Shown in pieces: positions 25,974 to 36,290 of a stretch of 64,000 nucleotides of DNA. Location of the stretch: positions 124,001 through 188,000 of the forward strand of contig NZ_UIGI01000002.1 in NCBI RefSeq assembly GCF_900446255.1, read 5' to 3'. The notes under the pieces are model-generated. The model was not told where the DNA came from. It searched no databases and saw nothing but the letters and a program-made list of their open reading frames with translations. A program made the position numbers and the translations under genes. Each line of letters starts with the position of its first letter. The stretch's first letter is position 1. Source of the stretch: Buttiauxella agrestis (GTDB lineage Bacteria > Pseudomonadota > Gammaproteobacteria > Enterobacterales > Enterobacteriaceae).

Positions 25974-28433
25974 ATGCGTCTAAATTTGACTGGTTACCTA
26001 GTTGCCGCAGCTGTCAGCTCGCTTTCAATACCGGCACACGCATTAGTCTTTAACTATTCGTTTATGAATACGAATAATGTGGCTTCGAGCATTAAACCAT
26101 CCGGCACGAATCTGCTTAATCCTGCCGGGGCAATAACGCTGAATCTGATCTCTGGTCTTGACCGCTATGAGCGTATAAAGGTCATTCGTGACCGCGACCA
26201 GAGCGTCATGTATTCCGGGGTTACCAGTATCGTCGGGGTATCTGATCGCGTGGTTGCAACCGATGGGACGGAGTATTACGGAAAGAGTGTTGCTCTGCCT
26301 GCTCTGGGGGAAGGTGCATTTACCATCGTAAATGAAACACTGGATCTCCGACAAACCATCGTCAGCACCACGACATACCATATCACCGTCGATATCACGG
26401 CTCCCCGCTATACCACTATCTATCCCAGCCAGAACGCGGGTTATGACATGGTCCTGTCCGGACCGCTCTGGGAGCTGGGGCGGGGCGGGAGTGGGCAGTT
26501 CTCCATTTTTGCTGATGGTCTGGAAGATGCAAACGGGATAAGCAAGATCCGGCTGGTCATTAAACGCAGCGATGGTACGGTAGTTTCTGACAATAACCTG
26601 AGCTATGACGTTGCCGCTAAAAGAGCTTTCTACCCCTGGATAAAGGATATGGGCACTCAAACGGGTATGCCTACCAGTGATTTGAATGAGGAGTTCACAT
26701 TCAATTTTATCGTGACGGACAATGCCGGAAATATCCTCAACATTCCCCCTCAGCGGTTTAAATATGACGACCAGATGGGGGAGTACACCCCTTTTGCCGT
26801 TCATGACTCACGAGTGAGCACCAGTGTTGTGCCAGGCATTGCCTCGGGCTATGTCGCATTTCAGCGTGGACTGACCGTGCTGGAAAATCCGTATCTGTTT
26901 GTGATCCGTATTCCTAAAGCAAACTGGCAACCCTACCGAAACGGCGGTATCAGCATTCTGAATAACTATGGTGGTGCGAAAGTACTTTCTGAAGATGCTA
27001 CCTATGTCTATGTGGAAGCAAAATTGCCGCAGGGAAGTCTTGATAGTAACTATTACCGCCCTGTGAATACCTATCAGTGGTCAGGTGGAGATCTTGCTCA
27101 ATACGCCAGTTGGCTTGTCTGGGACCCTGCATCACTGAAAAGCCCTGCATGGGGAAATCCTGCAATTGAAAGGCTCAACGCTGACGGCACCTGGTTTAAC
27201 AGCGTGAACTGGCGCCATATTCTGGCCTCGGAAATGCCGGTTAACCTGACGCACATCCGCTTCAATGTGCAGGCCCGACCGTATGACCAGAAAATAGCAG
27301 GAGGGGCTTCCTGTGATATTCCGGCAGGCTCCACGACATGTACCGTTGCGGTATCCCAGGCAATTGTAAAAGGCACTACGGGATACATGCACAGTGGCTA
27401 TGAGGTGCGCTCAACGACTGAGTCCACATTCTTCCAGCCTATCTGGGAAAACATCGCCTGGCATACACTGGGTCCTTCAGTCACCGGCTTTGACTACAAT
27501 GCGGCCAACAGCATTTTACAGGTCTATGTGAACCAACCCGGTGACGGGTCCTATTTCGATCATGTGAATCTGGCCCGGGTCTGGCTAACGGATAAATCCC
27601 GGAACAATGCTGAAATTAGCGTGACAGCAAAACAAACGGGGCGTAACACGGCGTCCGGGAACTACACGTATGAATTTGACATGAAGAAGGTTCCTGAAGG
27701 GACGTATGATGTTCAGATCAACGCTAAGGATTCATTCGAGAACTCAGGTAGCCTGGCATACAAGCAGGTGACGGTTGATAACACGCCGCCGCTGGTCAAC
27801 TTCAGCTATGAAAACAAACCCATTTCCAGCTCTGTGACAGTGTATGGACTGGAGAACATTCGCATACAACTCTCTGACGCATTAACAAAGCCGACTCTCG
27901 CTCGCATGACGTTGCGTGGGGGGCCCGTCTCGGATGCGGTAGAGCTTTCATGGGTCAGCCTTGGCAACAATCTCTACGCCCCTAATTATCCCAAAATATT
28001 CCCGTCTCTGAATGAAGGCGAAACGTATACCATGACGGTGACGGCGAAAGACGAGATGAATAACGTCAAAGAAAGCAGTGTCGAATTTAGCTACCTCCCG
28101 AATAACCTGGTGCGTCTTGAGAACCTGAAAACCATGGCAGTCAGTGCTGCACTGAAAACCTCAGATGACACGCCCCTGGCCGTGCTATATGCCAGCCAAC
28201 TTCGTAAACAGGATGGCGCTATCGCAACCGGTCTACAGGATGCAGTACTGACGGTACGTAAAGACGCGGCATTTGGGGTCACCGTTAATGGCGTCAGCGC
28301 AGCGCCAGGGGAGAGTAAAAATCTTCAGTTGGATCTCGGCCTGGGTGACAGCCGTAGCTTCCCGATATTTCCGGCCATATCTGGCGTTACCGGTGTTTCT
28401 GAGTTCATGATCAATATTGAAGAGCTTCGATAA
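25974..28433 (+). CDS. Large secreted Ig-like repeat protein (DUF4165-like), 819 aa, intact copy
   Basis: A signal peptide ending near AHA-L (about residue 23) precedes an N-terminal domain shared with two paralogues ('LNPAGAITLNLISGLDRYER'). Several Ig-like beta domains follow, with repeated 'D.AGN'-type turns and 'VDNTPPLVNFSYEN'. A conserved C-terminal domain ends the protein ('LTVRKDAAFGVTVNGVSAAP'). It should be exported; surface adhesion or help in mating-pair contact is inference. The start at 25974 follows AGAGGAAA; an open frame reaches a GTG at 25833 but the signal peptide fixes the start. It is the only intact member of four copies. DUF4165 is named from memory. Confidence 0.75.
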   Translation: MRLNLTGYLVAAAVSSLSIPAHALVFNYSFMNTNNVASSIKPSGTNLLNPAGAITLNLISGLDRYERIKVIRDRDQSVMYSGVTSIVGVSDRVVATDGTEYYGKSVALPALGEGAFTIVNETLDLRQTIVSTTTYHITVDITAPRYTTIYPSQNAGYDMVLSGPLWELGRGGSGQFSIFADGLEDANGISKIRLVIKRSDGTVVSDNNLSYDVAAKRAFYPWIKDMGTQTGMPTSDLNEEFTFNFIVTDNAGNILNIPPQRFKYDDQMGEYTPFAVHDSRVSTSVVPGIASGYVAFQRGLTVLENPYLFVIRIPKANWQPYRNGGISILNNYGGAKVLSEDATYVYVEAKLPQGSLDSNYYRPVNTYQWSGGDLAQYASWLVWDPASLKSPAWGNPAIERLNADGTWFNSVNWRHILASEMPVNLTHIRFNVQARPYDQKIAGGASCDIPAGSTTCTVAVSQAIVKGTTGYMHSGYEVRSTTESTFFQPIWENIAWHTLGPSVTGFDYNAANSILQVYVNQPGDGSYFDHVNLARVWLTDKSRNNAEISVTAKQTGRNTASGNYTYEFDMKKVPEGTYDVQINAKDSFENSGSLAYKQVTVDNTPPLVNFSYENKPISSSVTVYGLENIRIQLSDALTKPTLARMTLRGGPVSDAVELSWVSLGNNLYAPNYPKIFPSLNEGETYTMTVTAKDEMNNVKESSVEFSYLPNNLVRLENLKTMAVSAALKTSDDTPLAVLYASQLRKQDGAIATGLQDAVLTVRKDAAFGVTVNGVSAAPGESKNLQLDLGLGDSRSFPIFPAISGVTGVSEFMINIEELR

Positions 28434-28658
28434 ACAATACAGGCACAGCGCTAACAAAAGAGCCTGAGCCTGGTTTTTGTACAGACAGCCGCTATGCATC
28501 TTCCTGCTACTTATCCCAACTACCGACACAGAGTTATGCACCGTTTTTGTGGATAAGTTTTATACCTGGCCTCCAGAATATGGCAGGGTCAGTTAACGCA
28601 ATAAAAGTGATATTGTTATTAACACGATGTTTTTCCAGATATCAGATTAAGGATAATT

Positions 28659-29078
28659 ATGAACTTCAAAGTCTCCGCTGTGGTTCTGTGTTTAGTCATG
28701 ACTGCACCGGCCATGGCTAACACGTCAGATCAGCAAACCCGTGTCATGGATTACTGCCAGCAAACAAGCCTGCCACTTCTGGTGGCCGCAAGCATGTTCG
28801 TGACAAAGCATGCAAGCAATGTTGCGCCTGCTGATGCCAGGCCTGAGATCCAAAAATATGTTTCTGATTCTGTTGAGTACAAAAAGGCCAGCTCAACGGT
28901 CAAATCAGCAATGGATAAGGTCGTCACGGAACTCGCCAACACAGGCGCTATGCAAGCCCACCAGCAGGCCATGATGAGCCAAGGCGAGAAATACTTAGGG
29001 GTGCATGCCATTTCATGGGGGATGAAAACGGTCGGGCCATTTACTGCGTGGTGTAACTACAATCACTTTGAGCGTTGA
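28659..29078 (+). CDS. Small secreted protein, 139 aa
   Basis: A clear signal peptide ends at AMA-N (about residue 20). The mature part is helical with two conserved-looking Cys (about residues 31 and 133) that could form a disulfide. It lies between two Ig-like paralogues, so it may work with them in the periplasm. AAGGATAA precedes the ATG. Family not recognised. Confidence 0.7.
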   Translation: MNFKVSAVVLCLVMTAPAMANTSDQQTRVMDYCQQTSLPLLVAASMFVTKHASNVAPADARPEIQKYVSDSVEYKKASSTVKSAMDKVVTELANTGAMQAHQQAMMSQGEKYLGVHAISWGMKTVGPFTAWCNYNHFER

Positions 29079-29090
29079 TTTAGAATTCAC

Positions 29091-29130
29091 GGCTTATTCA
29101 TGCCTGACATGATTAGGCCGTTTTTTTTGT
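29091..29130 (+). terminator. Intrinsic terminator
   Basis: A long imperfect stem (CGGCTTATTCATG with CATGATTAGGCCG) is followed by eight T residues, 13 bp after the secreted-protein gene. Confidence 0.75.
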
Positions 29131-29154
29131 CATTCGCAGCGAATCTCGCCAATA

Positions 29155-29167
29155 AAAAGTAACTTTC
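29155..29167. repeat. Dispersed palindrome, one-mismatch copy
   Basis: AAAAGTAACTTTC, 108 bp upstream of the second Ig-like gene. Confidence 0.6.
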
Positions 29168-29275
29168 CTGTTCCCTATCTCTAATAAACAGTCTTCTGAT
29201 TATAGCCCTTTAGCGAAATATTCCGCCCTCACGTTTCGTTAAAATAGCAATATTGATTACGGGGGAAATTAGATA

Positions 29276-31656
29276 ATGAAACTGTCGGAATTTATAATTT
29301 CAGCGCTAGGCTTAAGTTTATATTTATCATCTCCGGCTTCGGCCCAGCTCTACAATTATTCATACAACGACACGGGTGGGAAGCTCGTTACCGCAAAACC
29401 GGACACCGCATTTCTAAACCCTTCAGGGGTTATCACCTTAAACCTCATCTCCGGGCTGGACAGGAAAGAACGCGTTACCGTTACCCGTGATAGTGATAAA
29501 ACCTCGATGTTTGAAGGCACCACCAGCCTGGTTACCGTAGCCGACCGGATCACGTCCATAGACGGTGCCGAGTATTACGGCAAATCGCTGGTACTTCCTA
29601 CCCTTGGGGAAGGGGCCTTTACGCTGAAGTCTGACACCCTGGATAACAAAGGGAACCTGGTCTCCTCATCCACATACCCATTCAGTATCGACATTACCGC
29701 GCCTTCTATTCCCGATCCGATAGTCTGGATTCGTGCCGGGTTCATGAATGGCAGTATTGATGTGTTCGGGAATACCACCGCGACACAGGCTTTGTCAGTT
29801 TCCAGGCTTTCAGATGCCGGTTCCGGGCTGAGTAAAGCGGAATGGTTTGCTATTGATGACGCAGGGACTCGCAGGGCTGTACCAACTGATCTGAATCCAC
29901 TGACAGGAGAAGCTCTCGCTCCGGCTGCTATCGCCGCAGGTGTCGCGGTTGCGCCCAAAGACCAGAGCTATTACACCGTGGGGTTCCGGATCTATGATAA
30001 GGCTGGCAACTATCGGGATGTGACGCACCGCTCTGCCATCGACCGCACGGTCCCGGCATTTATGCAGTATCAGGTACAGAATGCGGCCACAGGCGTCTGG
30101 CAGGATTACGTTCCGGGAATGACCATTTATGCCAATCCCTTGCAGTTCCGTTTCAAAATGCGAAAACAGGATGCTGCTGATTTCAACGGGACTGATTTTG
30201 GTTGGTACGGGCAGGGGAAAAGCTCTGATGCTGACTTTGCCTACATCAACGTCACGCTAAGCTACCCGGAAACTTACAACTATTCCGAGATATTTACCAA
30301 AGCGGGTCTCAGGCATCATTTGTCCTTTAACACCCTCAGATTTACGCTGGGGCCCGGTGTCAGCGAAGCTCCCCGCTATGTGAAAGGCATTTTTCACCTC
30401 AAAAATGCAAATACATGGTCTGACGGAGATACGGTCCTCATGACATCACCTGACTGTATAGACAGTGGGGTAGTCACCACTGAAGTCAGGTCATATACCC
30501 AGCTGGTCAATATCGATAACGTGGGCAGTTGCACCATTGCACCTAATCAAACCAGCTGTACTCTCACTACGAACTTCTGCAAGTTGACCGACCGTGGATA
30601 CGATCCCCGACAAATCATTATCACCGGAACGGATACGTATGCCGGGCTCGGGGGAAGAGGCTCTTATCTTTACTCATACTGGGACTACAATCCGCCCGTT
30701 ATCAATTCAGTCACCGTAAAACCGGAAGAGAAGCAAATCGTTATGCGGGTGACGGACGCGGATACCGTCAATGACTGGCGCAGTTATATGTGGGTGACGA
30801 ACAGTTTCGCCCTCACACTGACTGATGGCTCAGGTAAAGCCCAGGTGCTGTCACCGGCCAGCGTGACCTCACTCAATTTCCAGCTCAAAGAAGTCGTGTT
30901 CTCTTAGGCAGTCTTTCTTCCGGGCAGTACACCGCCAGTGCCAGTGCAACGGATACTTACGGCAACCAGGCCACCACGAATCTCCCGGGCACCATCAAGC
31001 ATGATGTGGCACCGCCCATTGTCAGCGTAATGTTTAAGGGCCAGCCAGCTGACGGACAACTTGTCAGAGGGCTTGAGAATCTGGAAATTCATCTCACCGA
31101 TGATATGACACAACCCTCAATAACAAGCGTCAGCCTGGAGGGGGGGCCGACCAGTGATAAAGTTAAAGTAGGATGGTATGATAAAGGTAATAATATCAAT
31201 GGGTTGCAATATCCGCGCATTTTCCCATCTACGGACGACGACGACTCTTATACGCTGACGGTGGTCGCCTCCGATGAGGCCGGTAACGTGACGACTAAAG
31301 CCAGTCGTTTCCGGTATGTCCCTGACAACCTCATCGAATTTAATAACATCAAAACTCTCGCGGTGAACACATCACTGAAGGCCACCGATAACACGCCCCT
31401 GGCGTTCGTCCAGACGAACAGCATCCGCAAAAAGAATGGTGAGCTGGTCACTGGCCCTCAGACGGGGACGTTGTCAGTGCGAAAGGATGCGGCATTCGGG
31501 ATCACCCTTAACGGGATTACCGTGGTTGCCGGGGAAACGAAAGATATCACCATCAACTTCGGTACAGGAGACGGCATCCTCATACCTGTATTCCCGGCAG
31601 AGAAAGGGAAAAGGGGGATAAGTGATTTTATTCTGGAATTACCGCAGATAGATTAA
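29276..31656 (+). pseudogene. Second Ig-like (DUF4165-like) gene, split by a frameshift
   Basis: The first part (29276-30907, 543 aa) has a signal peptide ending at ASA-Q and the family N-terminus ('LNPSGVITLNLISGLDRKER'). It stops at TAG just after 'EVVFS'. Reading on one base back gives 'LGSLSSGQYTASASATDTYG' and an open frame to 31656 with the family C-terminus ('LSVRKDAAFGITLNGITVVA'). One base missing near 30900 therefore splits the gene. There is no obvious slippery site, so programmed frameshifting is unlikely. GGGGGAAA precedes the ATG. Confidence 0.8.
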
Positions 31657-32021
31657 CCCGTAAAATGACCGGCTCCTTAACCGGGGCCGGTAACCCCCCT
31701 CAGAAATATCACCCACCTGGGTATTCGCATATTACTTGACTACCTGTTCGCAAATTACTAGGTTGTTTCCCACAGAATACCGGGACAGAGCAACCAAAAT
31801 TGACGGGCAGCGATGAACGAGGAGTGGAAGTTGCATTGTGCTGAGTAATAGGATGATGAACAATCTTGCTACCATGCTTCAAATTCAATATAACCATACT
31901 TATGTTGAATATTTTTGTAAGGGGAAAGGTTTGTTGGCCGATAAGACGTATGTCTCCTTCTAAAAGAATTGAATCAAGGGACGCGATGAGTGTATAAAAA
32001 TCGTTAAAAAAAGGAGTAATT

Positions 32022-33128
32022 ATGCTTAAGCACGAAATTGCCTGTGTGGGTGATCTTTTAAAAATCGTCAATGAAGTCGCGAAACAAAATAATGACCGTC
32101 AATCATATTTCAGAGGTCAATCAGATGCTAGTTGGGGGATAGCATCTTCTCTTTGTCGGTTATTAAATGATAATGCCATCAAACCTCATCCAGTTGAAGG
32201 TATGCCTCCTAATTTCGCTTCAAAAATTTCATATTCCAGGCTGGCTTCTGAATTATTTGATAGTTTCAAAGATAAATTCGTACTGTATTCTGAGGTTAAT
32301 ATAATAAAAGGATACGAGTTGAATGATATCGACCTGCATGTTATGGCCCAGCATTATCAATTACCAACGCGCGTAGTCGACCTCACCAAAAACCCATTAA
32401 TCTCACTATACTTTGCCACCGAAGAAAACAAACCAGATACCGATGTTGCTGTCTTTATTCTGAAAGATGGGTATTCCGAAACCTCAAGCAACGTTTTTCT
32501 ATCAAAATTGGATCATGCTCGAAAAAAATATCATGATTTTTATCAGTTAATTAGACCGCACATGCGTGCCGGGAATGATGAGTCCTTTGCCGAAGCTGTT
32601 AAATTATTTAAAGCGTACAAGCATGATTTATTCAATTTAAATGAAGAATTATTTCTGTGCAAAGGTGAGGTCCATCCAGATCACGCAGCTTTACTCTATG
32701 CTTTAGATGTACTTAGTGCTGGTGAAATTGAAGAAACGCTACGCGTAATTGCTGATGAAGATGGCTTTAATTTTAGCCAGCCCCATAGTTCAATCAGTAT
32801 TCACAATTCTCGGTTACAAGTTATTAGCCCTCTACCAATTAACCAGAGAATTAAAAATCAGCAAGGACTGCTGTTATTTTCCAATATCATCAATAGACCT
32901 ATTTTTGAAGCGTCGCACTTTACTGACAATAATGTCATTTCCGACACTGACTTTGATTCACAAAATTTCACAAACGAGAATTGTTTAAAAGTTATTATTA
33001 AATATAAATATGTATCCGCTATTAGAAAAGAATTGGAACGTTATGGCATTACTCGAGACTTCATTTACCCTGAGTTACCGAACTACACTGCATATATGAA
33101 AGAGAAGATTCTCAGGAATTATGTTTAA
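32022..33128 (+). CDS. FRG-domain protein, 368 aa
   Basis: The FRG domain signature is present: 'SYFRGQSDASWGIASSLCRL' (about residues 27-46) and 'VMAQHYQLPTRVVDLTKNPL' (about residues 107-126). The second half has no recognised motif. FRG proteins of unknown activity often sit in variable or defence-associated regions, so phage defence is possible but unproven. AAAGGAG precedes the ATG. The gene is monocistronic, lies between inverted repeat clusters, and is visibly more AT-rich than the flanking Ig-like genes, all pointing to separate acquisition. Confidence 0.8.
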   Translation: MLKHEIACVGDLLKIVNEVAKQNNDRQSYFRGQSDASWGIASSLCRLLNDNAIKPHPVEGMPPNFASKISYSRLASELFDSFKDKFVLYSEVNIIKGYELNDIDLHVMAQHYQLPTRVVDLTKNPLISLYFATEENKPDTDVAVFILKDGYSETSSNVFLSKLDHARKKYHDFYQLIRPHMRAGNDESFAEAVKLFKAYKHDLFNLNEELFLCKGEVHPDHAALLYALDVLSAGEIEETLRVIADEDGFNFSQPHSSISIHNSRLQVISPLPINQRIKNQQGLLLFSNIINRPIFEASHFTDNNVISDTDFDSQNFTNENCLKVIIKYKYVSAIRKELERYGITRDFIYPELPNYTAYMKEKILRNYV

Positions 33129-33180
33129 CTAACAATTAAAAATGTACTTCCTTGAAAGGGAAATTTTAATTGATGAATCA

Positions 33181-33211
33181 AATATCAACTCTGTTTTCCG
33201 GGGTTGATATT
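33181..33211 (+). terminator. Terminator-like stem after the FRG gene
   Basis: AATATCAAC (33181-33189) pairs with GTTGATATT (33203-33211), then a short T stretch. Confidence 0.55.
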
Positions 33212-33445
33212 TTAGACAGGTCATAAAACTGCCATGTAAATAACTAGATGTAGCGTTTCTATAGGAGCGTACTCTCCTGCCAAAGAACGGCTGTTCAGCC
33301 TCGTTCGCTCTTGCGCCCTGGTCCCTCGGGGGAACAATGATAATTTTGCTGGATAAGCTCAGGTAATTTGCTCACGGTGATCAAGTAAAATGCTAACGGG
33401 TAGTCAAGTCAGATGCAATTTCGTACCATCAGCTCAACCCGCCTG

Positions 33446-33458
33446 AAAAGTAACTTTC
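33446..33458. repeat. Dispersed palindrome, one-mismatch copy
   Basis: AAAAGTAACTTTC in the 450-bp gap (33129-33577) between the FRG and peptidase genes. The gap otherwise holds the terminator stem and the right repeat cluster. Confidence 0.6.
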
Positions 33459-33577
33459 TGGACTGAAACTATGGACGTCTATCTCTTTTACCGGTGATGC
33501 CTATCTTCACATTGGCGGGGCGGATTATCGGTCCTCAGCTGAAAAAAAACGCACTGCGCCTCAGTTAAAATATACGC

Positions 33578-34726
33578 ATGGAATACGAGGGACTTGCATA
33601 TTTACACATGACCGGTGTGGCAGATATGCATATCAGTTATTCCAAAATGCGCCGTTTACTAGCCGTGCCTGAGGAGGCAGACAGGATGAATCAATTAAGC
33701 TCATCATTTCGTGAATTGTTAAATTTGCTGTTCACCAACATTACCCGAATATCGATACCAACAATACTCGGGCAACTCGTCAAAGTATTGTGCGTCTGTT
33801 TTGTTATCTGGTTTTCCCTTTCACATTATCGTGAGCCAGTTAATGAACTGGCGAGAACGTCACTGACGCTGCTGACATTCTCAGGAACGATAATTTGCAT
33901 GTATTATTCATTTTCGAAGATATTCAGTGAGGACCTTCTTCGCGGAGCGTGGGCGGCACTGTGTGGTCTGGCTGTACTGGTTGCCATCAAGTCATTCGTC
34001 GGTAACACAATCGACGAATTGATTCGTCATCCGGAAATTCTGGCGGCCATGTCTGCGGTTTGTGTCGCGAGCTTCATTATTCAAAGAGTCTGCGCAAATA
34101 TCTCAAAGGGATTTGAAACCTCTAAAGAGGTTGCCTATGGGATTCCGGCGACCCGCATTGTTAAGCATCCTACCAGGCAGGATCGTGTTGTTACAGCTGC
34201 ACATGAAGCGGGGCATGCCCTGGTTTGTGCCGCACTGAACCCGTATCCAATAAATATCCAGGTCGAAGCAAAGTATTTCCGGGACGAAACTAATTCACTG
34301 GGCAGTGTCTCTATGGAATGGGAACATTTGCTGGTCGACAAGACGTTTGCAGAATGGGATATGCTGCGTTTCTTAGCCGGGTCAGTAGGCGAGAGAAGCT
34401 TTACAGGTCGTGAATCACTGGGGGCTGCGGGAGACACATTCCAATGGCGTACCATTGCTACGGCATATCTCTCCTGTATGAGCCGGGGGATATTCTTCCA
34501 GAATCCCGAAAACAGGCTGGAGCTTGAACATAACGAACATATGCTAATGGACTTGTATTCAGAACAAATCGCATTGCTTGAAACGTTTTTTGAAATCAAC
34601 GCTCAGGTTCACCGTAATTTAACAGAAAACTTGCTTGAGAAGCGCCTGATGACCGGGCGTGAGCTGTATGTCTATTTTGACGAGGTTCAATTCCCCGAAT
34701 CGTTTCCTCGCTGTACCATGCCTTAA
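33578..34726 (+). CDS. Membrane zinc peptidase, FtsH/M41-like domain without AAA module, up to 382 aa
   Basis: Hydrophobic helices in the N-terminal half ('LVKVLCVCFVIWFSL', 'LTLLTFSGTIICMYYSF', 'AAMSAVCVASFIIQ') are followed by an M41-type peptidase. It has zinc motif HEAGH ('AAHEAGHALVCAALN') and downstream 'FLAGSVGERSF...GAAGDTFQW', matching the region that gives FtsH its third, acidic ligand. FtsH's ATPase module is absent. An ATG at 33686 preceded by GAGGAGG is a stronger start (346 aa) than the ATG at 33578, which lacks a binding site. Substrate unknown. Confidence 0.7.
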   Translation: MEYEGLAYLHMTGVADMHISYSKMRRLLAVPEEADRMNQLSSSFRELLNLLFTNITRISIPTILGQLVKVLCVCFVIWFSLSHYREPVNELARTSLTLLTFSGTIICMYYSFSKIFSEDLLRGAWAALCGLAVLVAIKSFVGNTIDELIRHPEILAAMSAVCVASFIIQRVCANISKGFETSKEVAYGIPATRIVKHPTRQDRVVTAAHEAGHALVCAALNPYPINIQVEAKYFRDETNSLGSVSMEWEHLLVDKTFAEWDMLRFLAGSVGERSFTGRESLGAAGDTFQWRTIATAYLSCMSRGIFFQNPENRLELEHNEHMLMDLYSEQIALLETFFEINAQVHRNLTENLLEKRLMTGRELYVYFDEVQFPESFPRCTMP

Positions 34727-34845
34727 ATAAACGCCTGATAATGGGACCCGGTGCAGTATTTTTCCTGCTGTATCGGGTCAAGTAAAGGCACAGGGATAAG
34801 TGCAAGAATCAGTGATTAGCGTAAATAAAAGTAAGTGGAGACACG

Positions 34846-35181
34846 ATGAAAACAATTAAACTTCTGGGTATGGCTTTGTTTATAGCATTGCCACTGCATG
34901 CTGTTGCCGCTCCCGTTGATAAAGACATCATTAAAGATATGGCCTCACTTCGTCAGCAGTCCTGCCCGGGTGATGCCACGAATGTTCAATCGCTTGAAAA
35001 GAATATTGAAAGCGATGCTTTGTATGAGATTCTTTGGGAACTTAAGTACGGGGTTAGCAAAGTTCTCAATACCGGGCTGTATCCAAAAGCAATCCGAATT
35101 GCGCCGAAATATGCTGACTGCCAGAATTCAAATGCATGGGCTGAGGCCATTAAAGCGCATTTGTACGCTGATCAGGCGTAG
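34846..35181 (+). CDS. Small periplasmic protein, 111 aa
   Basis: Signal peptide ending near AVA-A (about residue 22). The mature part is helical with two Cys (in 'QQSCPG' and 'YADCQN') that could pair. AGTGGAGACACG precedes the ATG. No family recognised. Confidence 0.65.
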   Translation: MKTIKLLGMALFIALPLHAVAAPVDKDIIKDMASLRQQSCPGDATNVQSLEKNIESDALYEILWELKYGVSKVLNTGLYPKAIRIAPKYADCQNSNAWAEAIKAHLYADQA

Positions 35182-35243
35182 GGTTAGTAACGAACATCGA
35201 CTGCCCTCCCACTGGCATGCCTCATCACTGAGACAGCGGTGGG

Positions 35244-35256
35244 AAAAGTAACTTTT
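35244..35256. repeat. Dispersed palindrome, perfect copy
   Basis: AAAAGTAACTTTT, 63 bp past the stop of the small periplasmic protein and upstream of the convergent membrane-protein gene. Confidence 0.75.
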
Positions 35257-35357
35257 GGGCAGTATGCGTGATTTTGTTAAATGCGATATCCCCTCACATC
35301 AGAGGGGATAATCTACGAGGCGGGGAAAGAGTTGTTAACAGTCAGGAGGACCGGATA

Positions 35358-35840
35358 TTACCCCTCACAGAATCTGTCTTTCCATTCCTCGTAACTCAGG
35401 TTACTGCCATTATATTCCTTCCACTTTCTCCAGTAATTGACTCTTGCGGCTTCCAGTTCCATCTTCTGATTGTTCATCTGAGCTTTACTATCGGCCTTTT
35501 TTTTCTGGATATAGCGAAGGCGTTGAAATCCTCTGGCCCCCAGTCGATATCTCAGGGCTGGCGCGATATCGGATGTTAATGCGACGGCCGCCATTAAACC
35601 AATCAAAAGACCAATGACGCTGGAAAACGCCCTGAACATGCTTTGGACGTAAGGTAATCCGGTAATATTCAGGTAGTCATTCTTGTCAGCGTCTGTGGGG
35701 AAGGAGGGCCGGATGCTGTACAGGAAGTCATAAATTGTACCGCCTGCCCAGTAAGAAAAGCAGAGTATACAAATTACAATTGATACGGTGGCACAAACAG
35801 ACAATGCATAGATTCTGGGATTGTAATTATGTTTGTTCAT
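35358..35840 (-). CDS. Membrane protein with C-terminal coiled coil, 160 aa
   Basis: Two hydrophobic segments ('LSVCATVSIVICILCFSY' and 'SSVIGLLIGLMAAVALTS') flank a short loop. The C-terminal ~60 residues are charged and helical ('QKKKADSKAQMNNQKMELEA'). It probably sits in the inner membrane. Function not recognised. Confidence 0.65.
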   Translation of the reverse strand: MNKHNYNPRIYALSVCATVSIVICILCFSYWAGGTIYDFLYSIRPSFPTDADKNDYLNITGLPYVQSMFRAFSSVIGLLIGLMAAVALTSDIAPALRYRLGARGFQRLRYIQKKKADSKAQMNNQKMELEAARVNYWRKWKEYNGSNLSYEEWKDRFCEG

Positions 35841-35999
35841 TTCTTCATCCTCTCGCCGGGTAAAGTATTAAACTCAATGTCGCTGGTCCAGCCATTATAT
35901 CAAAGGTAATTCCCATCCTGAGTCGCTGAGAACGTGGAATTGCGTACTGAAGCAGAATGTGTGGTTGTCTACGTAACCCTCCTGGCCTTATGCCTAACT

Positions 36000-36066
36000 G
36001 CATATGACCTGGATACCGATTTGCCGTTCAACTGGTGACCGTTTGATAATCACTTGACCATCGCCA
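36000..36066 (+). repeat. Third cluster of 22-23-bp repeats
   Basis: Three degenerate units start at 36000 (GCATATGACCTGGATACC), 36023 (GCCGTTCAACTGGTGACC) and 36045 (GATAATCACTTGACCATC). They resemble the units flanking the FRG gene and face toward the AT-rich gene at 36291. No inverted partner was found past 36977. The rest of 35841-36290 holds no gene. Confidence 0.4.
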
Positions 36067-36290
36067 AAAAATTGCGCCTGGCACTCTATATCAGTCGAGG
36101 TTTGCTCAGAACGACTCCAGTGTGTCAAAAACGGAAGTTATCCATAGTAAATAATTGGCTATGCGGGAGCTAAACACAAAACCTGGAAACTATTACTTTT
36201 AAAATCTGACATTATTGATTAGATTACTTACTCAAAGAACCTGAGCATTTTGCATATATTAATGTGTTGGAGCTTTTATTAAGGATGGAT

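Larger units (their letters stand above)
31727..33416. mobile_element. Possible non-autonomous element carrying the FRG gene, bounded by inverted 22-23-bp repeat clusters
   Basis: The left edge has units starting GCATATTACTTGACTACC (31727) and GCAAATTACT (31750). The right edge, on the opposite strand, has GCATCTGACTTGACTACC (33416 back to 33394), GCATTTTACTTGATCACC (33393-33372) and GCAAATTACC (33372-33358). Outermost units agree at most positions and face inward. Multi-repeat ends of this kind are typical of IS21-type and other DDE transposons, but no transposase lies between them. Target duplication not determined. Confidence 0.45.

Noticed and set aside
26043-26804. Long minus-strand open frame opposite the first Ig-like gene (253 aa)
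   Set aside because: Lies wholly inside a well-supported gene, has no binding site and an unlikely composition.
26979-26992. AAAGTACTTT as another copy of the dispersed palindrome
   Set aside because: Lacks the central base, lies in coding sequence, and differs from the invariant 11-bp core.
30880-30920. Programmed -1 frameshift in the second Ig-like gene
   Set aside because: The sequence around the stop lacks a recognisable slippery heptamer, and a sister gene is broken in another way, so a mutation is simpler.
31709-32071. Minus-strand frame overlapping the FRG gene start (120 aa)
   Set aside because: Covers the repeat cluster and the FRG start; no binding site.
34135-34599. Minus-strand open frame opposite the M41-like peptidase (154 aa)
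   Set aside because: Overlaps the zinc-motif coding region; composition is Ser/Cys-rich as expected of a shadow.
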